64,000 bases of DNA from Polytrichum commune (taxonomy: Eukaryota > Streptophyta > Polytrichopsida > Polytrichales > Polytrichaceae). The DNA lies in assembly GCA_950295325.1 (NCBI GenBank), contig OX485804.1:8990001-9054000 (forward strand), in the 5' to 3' direction. Positions 48,601-64,000 of this stretch are shown piece by piece (within the stretch, counting starts at the first letter, position 1; each line of letters starts with the position of its first letter). The notes under the pieces are model-generated. The model did not search any database. It saw only the letters and a program-made list of their open reading frames with translations, and was not told where the DNA came from. A program made the position numbers and the translations under genes.

Positions 48601-50040
48601 TCGTTTATCCCACCCATAAAAGATAACGACGGACATTGGAAAAAAAAAAAAACTGGCTACGGAATTTACAACCCAACAAAAGCAGAAATACGTATATCAA
48701 AAAGACTGCCTGGCCTACAAACCAGCTTTAGGGCCGAACTAATGGCCATACATAAAACACTCAGATTAATTACTACCAAATACACAAATGAACCAGCACA
48801 CATATTCACAGACTGCCTCAATTGTCTATATGTACTTAACACACAAATAAAACACCCTACCCACCATAACAACCATGCTGACAAAACCATATTAACATCT
48901 ATGGTAGAAATGCTAAAAATCCGAACACAACCTACTACAATATATAAGGTAAAAGCACACACAAACATTGACGGGAATGAACAAGCAGACCAGTTAGCAA
49001 AACAAGGCACTAAAAAAAGATATAGATTCGCTGCCAAAGCATACGAATTCGCACACACTACACCATACTACTTCCAAAAAGACACATGGCCTGGACCAAA
49101 TAAACGACCTGACAAGGGCCCTGTCAGATGCCTTGAAACATATATCACTAAACATGACAGAGATAACAACCTAAAAACCATGGCTGAACAATTCCCCAAC
49201 ATTAGCAAATGGACAATGAACCCTGATATAGATAATGAAATATCCAACAATTTTTGGTCTAACCTTGCAATATCAGATTCACAAAAAACATGCATACTAA
49301 AATTCCGAACCGGACAATACATGGGCAATGCTAGAAAACAACTATTTTTTGGCATAGAAAGATTCCCATCTATCACATGCCCAATCTGCAACTCCTCAGA
49401 TGCAGATACATGGCTACACGTATTGTTAAAATGCAACCAACACCACATACACGCCCTAAGAACCAAAAGACATAACAAAGCAGTATGGGAACTAAGAAAA
49501 CTAATTCTATCATCACAAAAATCAATATGTTACATCCTCATGAATGCAGGGACATTCAACAACAATCCACAAGAGAATACAATCCCCGCATGGCTCCTAC
49601 CATGTACATGTGAACAACAAAGATGCCACTGCAATGCACGATTCAAACCCGACCTCCTGTGTATTAAAGAACTCCCACATCAAAGTACCCCACCGCCACA
49701 CCCAACAGACAACCTCACGGTACAATTTATTGAATTCACATACACAAATGACAGATTCCCACACGATACAATTAACAATAAAATTCAAAAATATCAACCA
49801 CTAATTAATGACATCAGTCAGCATGGATGGAAAATAGATCCACTTATAATCATTACGGCTGGAGCTAGAGGAACCACGCACACCCCGTCAATGAACCAAC
49901 TTGAACAAACATTTAAACTACCTGAAAATTTTGTAAAACATACATTTAAAGAAATAAACACTATTGCCATACAATATGCTAGTTCAATCCTTCTACATAA
50001 AAGACGTATTGAAAACAACCAAGCAATACCAATAGAATAA
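42630..50040 (+). pseudogene. LINE ORF2: 2A - AP endonuclease - RT - RNase H - CCHC - restriction-like endonuclease
   Basis: Frames 42630-44288, 45415-47889 and 48019-50040 are successive parts of one protein. AP endonuclease: TWNAS (Asn218 counted from Met 43026), IQETK (Glu247), CGDFN (Asp374), then NSDHSPV past a TAG. Reverse transcriptase: YIDFKNAF (Asp117 counted from 45415), GDTLSPYLF, YVDD at 218-221, YLGIQL. RNase H, counted from 48019: YTDGSF Asp193, Glu240, Asp265, His314 and Asp324, a complete active site. CPIC…HVLLKC at 454 is CX2CX9HX4C. Then CTC…CHC, KPD at 543-545, QFIEFTY (Glu572), and NKIQKYQPLI at 587: the PD…E…K..KY pattern of R2-type restriction-like endonucleases. It nicks target DNA and copies the RNA there in related elements. 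Breaks: TGA 42942, TAG 44286, TGA 44604, frameshift at C-run 44878-44891, TAA 47887. Confidence 0.85.
42999..43025 (+). other. 2A-like ribosome-skipping motif (GDIETNPGP)
   Basis: Codons read LHLLLLLSGDIETNPGP (from 42975), with Met 43026 next. The consensus is complete and the upstream Leu-rich stretch fits the helical region of 2A peptides. It separates a Lys-rich linker from the endonuclease, so skipping would release the enzyme with an N-terminal Pro. In this copy a TGA at 42942 cuts the frame upstream and no ATG lies between it and the motif. Confidence 0.85.
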
Positions 50041-50159
50041 GAGAAGGGGTCATAATGATGACCATTATTTATTGAACAATATATACACCGATAGCTCAGG
50101 AAGATGGGTAGGAGCCGGTTGGTTGATACAATTTTCCTGCCTATAAATCACTAGCAGCA

Positions 50160-50275
50160 CCAAGTCATGTATAAACACACTAAACGATCAGACAGATCCA
50201 ACGGGAATCGAACCCGGACCGGCTAAAGTGTAGTACAAACATCCTCCCTCGACCAACCGAGGAAACATGACTTGG
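50160..50275 (-). other. tRNA-like block in the LINE 3' UTR
   Basis: On the minus strand 50261-50248 gives a D-arm-like hairpin (CTCGGTTGGTCGAG) and 50218-50201 a T-arm-like GGGTTCGATTCCCG at roughly tRNA spacing, resembling internal A and B boxes. A 10-bp inverted repeat CCAAGTCATG/CATGACTTGG (50160-50169, 50266-50275) encloses it. No acceptor stem pairs properly, so it is not a functional tRNA gene. Confidence 0.55.
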
Positions 50276-50473
50276 CGACCTCCAACAAAATAAATCACAA
50301 CTTATACTATACACAAACGCACCTACTTGCTAACAACTACAATGGGTTACTCTTATTTATCTTTTGGTCACTATAGTGCCCATCCTCGAAAGGGGAGAGT
50401 AGTACTGTCCAAATTTCCCCCTGTCTGGCGGGCATCGGGTCATTTGACAGAACGAACAGACACTTCATTCACG

Positions 50474-50512
50474 CCGGCCCCTAATTGGGACCGGAGTTTC
50501 TATCTATCTATC
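50474..50512 (+). other. Conserved 3' terminal hairpin and TATC tail of the LINE
   Basis: CCGG-C-CCC, loop taatt, GGG-A-CCGG (50474-50494), then gagtttc and TATC repeats up to the target duplication. Counterparts at 19738-19759 and 20893-20914 keep the stem. It is probably the RNA end recognised by the reverse transcriptase. Confidence 0.7.
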
Positions 50513-50524
50513 TAGATTTTGAGG
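50513..50524 (+). repeat. Target-site duplication, right copy
   Basis: tagattttgagg, identical to 35969-35980. Confidence 0.9.
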
Positions 50525-52059
50525 CACCTATCCCCAGATGTAGCACCCACTGAACGCCTATGATATTGAAGCCTCCATGTTTGGCATTGGGTGCAATTCC
50601 AATGAGTGCTCAATTTTACTCAGTTCCACCAACCACATTGGAGCAAGTCAAGAAGACAATTGACGGGCTCAAACAGATGGTTGAGCAAGGCAAAGAAAAA
50701 TTTCACATATGGCAATCAAGTTGTAGCAAGCTAGAGGTTGTGTTGTGAAAGAAGAAGAAGAAGAATTGGATGAAAATTACAATGATTTGTGTGCTTGGAG
50801 CAAGGAGGTAGGCAAAATTGGTATGATATAGGAATGAGCTAGGATGGATGTTGATGCCACAAAATTGCAACTATCTTTTCTAACAACATGATATATGTCG
50901 AGGAAGATCCAAATGCAATTGCTTCCTTTCAATTGAAGATTGCAGAAGTTGAGGAGCAATTGTGGATTTGTGAGGCAAATTTAGCAGACTCTTTGGGAGA
51001 ATAAAAGAGGGTTGCCTTGGAGAATTTAAATTAATTCCAAGATATGTATATTTCAAATATCATAGATCCAATAGTATTCCTTCCTTACCTTTTTGTATCA
51101 TTTATTGTCTTGCTTGTGACAGATTATGTGTAGGACATACTCCTATAATATTTGCATGATTGCATGTGGTTGTTTGTTCCACCTTTGATGGATGTGGCAA
51201 GTGCTTGGTGGGCCTAGGAAGGGGCACATGACCTATCCAAGATGCGGAACTAAAATTGTAGGTTCATGGGTGGCCCAATGGGATTTACCTTTTGCAAGAT
51301 CTAAGGAAGAAAAGGACATACAAACATTTTTTTTTTTTTCTATGGCAACAAATGCAACAATGTGGAGGCAACAAAAAGGTCCATTTGTTTGAAATGCATC
51401 TGCTGGTGGCATAACTTCTTTGCAACCCTGAGGTGCTAGTTCCTCTCCTAGAACAATTAGGATTGTGCATCCTTGTAGTTTTGTGGATTCTTCAATGCAT
51501 ACTGCAATGAAGCAACTTGCAACAATTGAAGTTGGAAAGCCATTTGGTCGTACAAAACCTTCACTATCGGAACTCTATATGTTAGAGGCAACAACTAGCA
51601 CAATGCAAAGTATTGATACTATGTTGCAAGTTGAGGTTGTGATACGCAAAGGTCTTGATCTAATGATTGATTCTCATGTCAAGAGCTTTGAAACATAATA
51701 GGAAAGTACATATAGGTTTATTTGTTGTAAGAGTAACACTGAATTGTTTCCAAAGTTCTTTAGTTGGATGGTCCATTTCACTTTGGACAATTAATACTTA
51801 GGTGTGTTTTATTTAGTATTGTGACTTTTGCAAGCTTGTTGCCTCCAATAAGAGAAGGAATGTAGTATTTTGAATCCAAAGGAGTAGGACCATTGTATTT
51901 AGAAAAAAATCGTAGCAACTTTGCAATGGCAAAGCACAATATGTGAGGTGCCAAATATGATGGATGAACAAATACCATCACAAAAGAATGGCATTTTTCT
52001 TGGATGAAAACATGACCATTCGTGTGACAATGTGTAATTAATAGTATAGATACCCAACC
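50525..52059. other. Flank interrupted by the LINE; no gene recognised
   Basis: This continues the sequence left of 35969. Joining the sides extends a short frame (LHERVQSMLNNLVDFE) by only nine codons before a stop. Pieces such as LEQVKKTIDGLKQMVEQGKEK (50632-50694) and ATIEVGKPFGRTKPSLSELYM (51498-51560) look protein-like but stops and frame changes separate them. It may be an old pseudogene or retroelement internal region. Confidence 0.3.
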
Positions 52060-52068
52060 ATATATAAA

Positions 52069-52540
52069 CCGCGTCACTGAGGCGCGGATTAGGGAGCCGG
52101 GCCTGTGGGCGGCTCCCACAATCTGAGCCGCTCACTTGCTAACATTCATCCAACGGTTGAAAAAATCCTAGGTGGCGACTCATGGTCGGGCACGGGTCCC
52201 AAACGCGGGCGGGCATGCAAGGTCTGGCACGGGTCCCGGAACGCAACTCCCCATTAACTGTGGTCCAAATTAATTGATGTCAATTAATTCTAATGCCTCT
52301 CCTCACTTGACATCAATTAATTTGGACATCAATTAATTTGGACCGCAGTTAATGGGGAGCTGCGTTCCGGGACCCGTGCCGGACCTTGCATGCCTGCCCG
52401 CGTTTGGGACCCGTGCCCGACCATGAGTGCCCGCCACCTAGGATTTTTTCAACCGTTGGATGAATGTTAGCAAGTGAGCGGCTCAGATTGTGGGAGCCGC
52501 CCACAGGCCCGGCTCCCTAATCCGCGCCTCAGTGACGCGG
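52069..52540. mobile_element. Foldback Mutator-like MITE, 472 bp
   Basis: Arms of about 210 bp (52069-52278 and 52331-52540) are near-perfect inverted copies starting CCGCGTCACTGAGGCGCGG, with a short AT-rich centre. A perfect 9-bp duplication atatataaa flanks it (52060-52068, 52541-52549), the length typical of Mutator-like insertion. The arms are much more GC-rich than the surroundings. Nothing is encoded. Confidence 0.88.
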
Positions 52541-52549
52541 ATATATAAA

Positions 52550-53450
52550 TGAACTTTTGAGCATTTGTGGCCGTCCACATCAAGATCACCACCCTATCAC
52601 CACTGCACATGTGAAATGCATGCAAGACCTATTATAACGCTTCAAGAAATGTTAAAGCCTCTCAAGCATTTATTCACGCAAAGGATTCAATTACAAGTTC
52701 AAGAATTTGACATTCTATATATAGGGCCGTTGTTCACCTTCTTGAGTATACAAGATGGATGCCCTAAACTATAAGTTGAATTGATGCTGTCACAGCTCAA
52801 GTGCAGAATTCCATGTTGAATAAATGTCACCGAAGCTCAAGGGTTGAAGATGTTCATCTGAGGTGAATTAACTTATTAACACTGCCTCAAATTTGGTACA
52901 CACGACACCCTACACTTTCATCTTCTGTGAGATTTTTGAACATGCAGACTCGTCAAATATGATACTTCAGTGCTAATAAATTGTCTTTTAGCTCCATCAA
53001 ACCTAGCTAGTAATTAAGAATCTCCAGCTCATTTGGCCACTCAATTGTCCTAAAATCAGCATCAAATAATCTAGTCGTCACTGGAAGAATGCAGGATGCT
53101 TGGACATGATACGCAACGCAGTCTTTTTCATCTTCGGTGAGATCTATGAACTTGGGCAGCCCCATGTCGAAAATACATCGCCACTTAGATGCCAGATGCT
53201 TAACTACCACACGCTCAGGCCTCCAGATTGTCATCAGACCGGTGACAAAGCTGATGGCCTACAACACTTGTCCCAGGTGATCCCTGCAGAACAATTCATG
53301 ATTCACGGGTTCTGGTAATAGGGTTGCAGATTGTAGAACTGAGTACTTGATTCATGGGGGCTTCAATTTGTCGACATGTACGTAGAGACTTGGAGAAATA
53401 GATACTACTTCATGTGGTGCATGAAGAAGGTAAGCTTGAGATGAACGAAC
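52550..53450. other. Intergenic or unresolved 3' part of the RING-CH gene
   Basis: A minus-strand frame at 53234-53007 (MTIWRPERVVVKHLASKW…) could be a downstream exon of the RING-CH gene, but no acceptor keeps the phase. An acceptor at about 53286 would instead end that protein after eight more codons. Confidence 0.3.
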
Positions 53451-53789
53451 CTGCAAACCTCACACATTAAATTCAGTTGTTTGAACTTAGCCCCCGCGAA
53501 CCATTCCACGATGCACGAGCGATGAGCCCATGCGAGGTCGCCTTTGCAAGAGCAGCCCCGTTCCATTAGTGGGTTGGTTTGCACACAATGTTGCACGTCG
53601 TAGCAGATTCTGTAGCAAATTAAAGGAGTGGTGGAATTATTGAAAGATCATTAAGTGTCAGGATCACAACACAGCAAGACATGAACTTGATAAACCTAAG
53701 AAATATTGGAATCGACTAATAAGTATAATTAGATGTATATGGTTCAACCTGCAGAAGAGATTATCGATTGGCTGGGCAGATCCATTCAT
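53451..53789 (-). CDS. RING-CH (MARCH-type) E3 ubiquitin ligase domain, partial, two exons
   Basis: Exon 53789-53749 (possible ATG at 53789, MNGSAQPIDNLFC) joins exon 53609-53451 through GT-AG sites. Across the junction it reads CRICYDV, then GCSCKGDLAWAHRSCIVEW and CEVC: the C4HC3 zinc-binding pattern of RING-CH domains, which recruit E2 enzymes and are often found in membrane-bound ubiquitin ligases. The loop between the first Cys pairs is short. The 5' start is not certain (the frame is open above 53789) and the 3' end is unresolved; no transmembrane segment was found. It could be a small soluble protein of about 75 aa or a gene remnant. Confidence 0.55.
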
Positions 53790-53859
53790 GTCTTTAGAGC
53801 TAAAGCCCTGGACTTCACATCCAATTGATTGTAATGCCCGGACGAGAATCAATCTTCAC

Positions 53860-55147
53860 CAAACATAAATTAGTCAACAATCTCTACAGCGCCTCTCAGA
53901 TTCACATGTCAAGTGAGGAAGAAGTCGCACGAGCTTTCAATATATGTATATACTTGATGTCGTCTATTAATGCTTATTTAGTGAGAGAAACAATTCATCA
54001 CTAATCTTTACCCCCAGTATAAGGGGCGATAATTGAGGTAGAGTTTACTGATCTTCACCTACAACTACACCTTGTGTGTGAAAGCTGATATTTGTAGTTG
54101 TGGTTGAAGGTGAGCCCGAACTACAACTACAATCCCACTAGTTGAGAGCAATGTAAGTCTCTCCCCAATGCACACTAAAAATTATACTTCCCTCTGAAAA
54201 CAGACAACATGAAGATGAGGTACAATGCTCCTTTCCTCTCTCTTTCTATATCTCCCCCCATGTCCAAAGAATTGAACTAAAGTTCTCTATATTTTAGCTT
54301 AGTTACATTGCATTTACGCAAAACATGTATGTGCACTATCTTACAAGTTCTAGTCCAGTTGCTAAATTAAGTTAACTGGACTAGAATTGGACAACTTACT
54401 AAATTTAGTTCTTAATTTAGTCCCGGAACCTTACATGCAACAAAGAGTGGTTGTCACTAAATTAGGTTGCCAATGAAAAAGACAATCCCATCTTGTAGAA
54501 GGCAACAACCTTGTAAGTAGTTGGACCATTTATTCCCTGATACCTGTATGCTTCATCATTCCCCATAGTTCCAGAAAGGTAGGGGGACCACATGGCCTCA
54601 CCGGGGGGGGGGGGGGGGGGATGAAAATCATGTGTTATTATGCATGGATGCAAAGGGCCGGAATGAATGGGCCATAGTAGTGGTATACAGCTCATCCAAG
54701 TTGTCCATGCATGTGACAAGGAGGTTACAATTGTATACAAGAGTAACTGCCACAAGGGAACTTGACAATTACGTTAGTTTTAGTGATGATTAACCATAAC
54801 CAATGCTCAGATTTCTACTCAATATTGAATGTCATATCAAACATCAGGATAACAATGGAGTGACTCTCAACAATCGAACCCATTCCAAACATCTCCCAAC
54901 TAGCATTTAGTACATTGCACAGGTGTAGCAGATCACATACTGCCTAAATATGCACATTGTCAAGCCAACTCATTAACAAGGATCAATCATATCACTCATC
55001 TCAAACTTGCATAAAATCAAGGACTGTTAGCTGTAACTTGAGATGAGTATTGCTTGATATGCTCCAATAACAGGAGACGGGAATGATGTCCTGAAAATAA
55101 TATACAATGTTTCATTTTCATACTGAGCTCTATTGTGCCAAGTGCAC
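53860..55147. other. Intergenic, includes MCM2 3' UTR at its right end
   Basis: No supported gene. Small inverted repeats occur: cttcacctacaactaca against tgtagttgtggttgaag near 54053-54112, and an 11-bp ctagtccagtt hairpin near 54351. A run of 18 or more G lies at about 54602. The MCM2 3' UTR should extend left of 55148; its end is not identified. Confidence 0.4.
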
Positions 55148-62096
<6,949 letters not shown>

Positions 62097-62101
<5 letters not shown>

Positions 62102-62930
62102 CTACGACCAGTTAAAGGAGATACACGCCATTATGTCCAAGTCCCAACCCAAGTAAAAGAGACCTACTCTGTGGTGCTGAAATCCAAATGTAAAAACGAA
62201 AGGAAACATATTCACCATGCGATGCATTTTCACAAGCGCCAAAACCCATAGAACATCGTCCACTTCACCCATGTCTCACCCTTACTAGAATGCCATCATG
62301 CCATACTGTTCCCAAATGATGCTAACTTAACATTATCTATGCACACTACCTACTAACATGGATGTCGTTAGCCTCGTCGGATTCCTACAAGCATTTCGCT
62401 AGCTGAAGAAGGAGATACACGCCATTATGTCCAAGTTCCAACCCAAGTAGGAAATAAGTATTCTCTGGTACCGAAATCCAAATTTTAAAAGGACAATAAG
62501 AGACACGTTCACCATGTGATGCATTTTCACAAGCTCCAAGTCGCATAAACCCTCGTCCACTTCACTACTATCTCAAGCTTACCAAAATGTCATACTATCT
62601 TTCCGAATGATGCGACCTTAACATCTTCTATACACACTGCCAACTAACTCATCGGATTCCTACAAGCATTCCACCAGCTAAAGAAGGGGATACACGCCAT
62701 AATGCCCAGTTCCCATCCAAGTAGGAAAGAACTACTCTATGGTACCGAAATCCAAATTTTAAAAGAACGAAACGAGAACTATTCGCCATGTGATGCATTT
62801 TCACAAGCGCATAGACCATCGTCCACTTCACTCATGTCTCAACCTTATCAAAGATTCATTTCTGCCATGCTATCTTCATGATGCTAACTAAACATCAGTT
62901 ATACTATCTTCCCTGGTGATGTTAACATCA
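62097..62930 (-). repeat. Three tandem ~280-bp units in MCM2 intron 1
   Basis: Units start at the plus-strand word ggattcctac at 62097, 62379 and 62654 (periods 282 and 275) and share cacgccat, ccgaaatccaaat, catgtgatgcattttcacaa and cgtccacttcac. The word is the splice acceptor plus the first codons of the exon ending at 62101, so the acceptor has been copied twice upstream of the real one. Confidence 0.85.
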
Positions 62931-62995
62931 ACATATGCTTACAGTGGCTATGGGGGCTACAAAAATCAAACCCACATCCTCCATAGCACGGGTCC

Positions 62996-63000
<5 letters not shown>

Positions 63001-63028
<28 letters not shown>
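63001..63028 (+). repeat. (CT)n microsatellite
   Basis: CT run in the putative first intron or leader of MCM2. Confidence 0.9.
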
Positions 63029-63031
<3 letters not shown>

Positions 63032-63410
63032 TGCCCGTTGTGCAAGATTCTTTACCATGCCCCCATCTTTCGACACACATTTTCCTTACTCTCACTCTCT
63101 CAAAGAACAGACCCCTTTGATTCCTTCCTCTTAGATAAGCTACCAAAATGTCGGCTACAGAGGTGTTGTGCCTTGCGTACCATGTTTAGTGCCTTTGGCT
63201 GATAGCCGGAAAGCAAGTTCCTTCACCGCAAATGGCAATGTCAGGCCCTGCGGAGACGTCTTGCGAGACCCACCAAAACACCACGAAATCCTTGTAGTAC
63301 CGGAGGTCTGAAACACAGTGGAAAATCGAATGGGAGAAGAGGCGCAATGTGAGCATCTGCAAGAGGGCCCTCACCGGAAAGGCCGGGAGCTCGGGAGAGG
63401 ACAGAGAAAT

Positions 63411-63418
63411 GGCGGGAA
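63411..63418. promoter_or_regulatory. E2F-type binding site upstream of MCM2
   Basis: GGCGGGAA on plus (TTCCCGCC on minus) fits the plant E2F consensus TTSSCGC. MCM genes are established S-phase E2F targets. It is about 230 bp upstream of the candidate ATG at 63183. A related TTTGGTGGGAA follows at 63422. Confidence 0.6.
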
Positions 63419-63499
63419 GGATTTGGTGGGAAGACGACGTGGCTGCCACTTCGGCGTCTCGCGCGTCGTTTATTCTGCGTACGTGGTTTTTTTTGTCCA

Positions 63500-64000
63500 C
63501 GTTGGCGTGTAGCTCCGCCAAAGCTCAACACAATAGGGGGAAGGGCCAAAGCTCTATACTGTTTATGGCATTTATTAGTTTTATGTACTGTTTGGGATTA
63601 CACAATGTTAGAACGTTTCAATGTAGAATTTAATTTTTTAGTGACAAAGGCCAAATAGGCTTTTCGGGTATTATAGAACATTGACGATTTTAGTTGATGA
63701 AAACTCACACTCTCAATCAAAGATACAGCATAGTTTGAGTTTGAATAGTAAGTGACATTGAATATCGTACATATTGTAGAGTTTGCAAGTCTCAAGAGTC
63801 CTATTGAGAGGAGTTCTACTACATTGATTGAGAATTATTGGGAGTGTCAAGTGAGTTGAAGTTCTTCCCAAAGACATGCAAATCCACTCACATTTCTTAA
63901 AACAATTCACATTCCATGTTCACATTATACCTAAGTTCAATATGCCATGTTGTGGGTAAAGTTTCCTGACACCTATCATAAACGCCACGGTAACAAACTG
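63500..64000. other. Upstream intergenic DNA beyond MCM2
   Basis: AT-rich, no gene or repeat recognised to the window end. Confidence 0.4.

Larger units (their letters stand above)
35981..50512 (+). mobile_element. Full-length Dualen-like LINE, 14.5 kb
   Basis: Bounded by a perfect 12-bp target duplication. Contents: 5' UTR (35981 to about 38196), ORF1 (to 39975), a 2.6-kb A/C-rich linker, ORF2 (2A-like motif, AP endonuclease, reverse transcriptase, RNase H, CCHC knuckle, restriction-like endonuclease; to 50040) and a 472-bp 3' UTR ending in TATC repeats. The sense strand of the coding part is G-poor and A/C-rich. ORF2 carries TGA at 42942, TAG at 44286, TGA at 44604, a frame change at a C-run (44878-44891) and TAA at 47887, so this copy looks inactive unless some of these are recoded. 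Presence of both endonuclease classes suggests the Dualen/RandI group; this rests on motifs, not a tree. Confidence 0.88.

Noticed and set aside
575-50040. Non-standard genetic code (UAA/UAG as Gln) to explain LINE stops
   Set aside because: Kinase and MCM2 end at normal TAA and TGA with sensible lengths, and LINE breaks also include frameshifts and TGA.
50201-50262. A genuine tRNA gene on the minus strand
   Set aside because: D- and T-arm-like parts are present but no acceptor stem pairs and the anticodon arm is poor.
63241-63549. 102-111-aa minus-strand frames at the MCM2 promoter
   Set aside because: They lie over the E2F site and probable 5' UTR, overlap each other in different frames, and do not resemble MCM2.

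Overview
The window is nuclear DNA of a land plant. It holds two spliced genes on the minus strand: a receptor-like cytoplasmic kinase with the plant-specific FRD/APE pattern, and a complete MCM2 replicative helicase gene. The rest is AT-rich intergenic sequence full of transposable elements. The species cannot be read from the sequence. Short MCM2 introns and a diverged MCM2 C-terminus make me lean, weakly, to a non-seed or early-diverging lineage.

Layout. 1-6.8 kb: decayed minus-strand LINE running off the left edge, abutting a Ty3/gypsy protease remnant (6.9-7.1 kb). 7.1-11 kb: intergenic, with a terminal-inverted-repeat element at 10231-10751. 11.4-15.1 kb: four-exon kinase gene with a 5S-rRNA-like SINE in its third intron. 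15.1-17.1 kb: upstream region and a cluster of ATCGGACGG repeats. 17.2-24.6 kb: nested repeats (tandem duplication, a 1.2-kb palindromic Mutator-like element, a MITE family, three LINE tail fragments). 24.6-36 kb: mostly unassigned intergenic DNA with a MITE holding a perfect 62-bp inverted repeat, a second 5S-derived SINE and a short hairpin. 36.0-50.5 kb: one very long, apparently full-length LINE with a 12-bp target-site duplication. 50.5-55 kb: sequence of unknown nature, a Mutator-like foldback element and a RING-CH fragment. 55.1-63.4 kb: MCM2, with an E2F-type site upstream.

The most interesting object is the LINE at 35981-50512 and its diverged relative at 1-6.8 kb. Reading along the sense strand it has ORF1, a long Lys/Asn/Thr/Gln-rich linker with a recurring KRARPTGLA motif, a 2A-like GDIETNPGP motif, an AP-type endonuclease, reverse transcriptase, RNase H, a CCHC knuckle and a C-terminal restriction-like endonuclease pattern (PD...E...K..KY). 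Carrying both endonuclease types is the hallmark of the Dualen/RandI group known from green algae; combined with a 2A signal in a land plant it deserves follow-up. Both copies are broken by stops and frameshifts. Three further fragments in the window share its C-terminus and/or its 3' hairpin tail, so the family has been active here.

Coordinates of spliced genes were derived by hand from GT/AG sites with reading-phase checks; element boundaries come from target-site duplications where stated.
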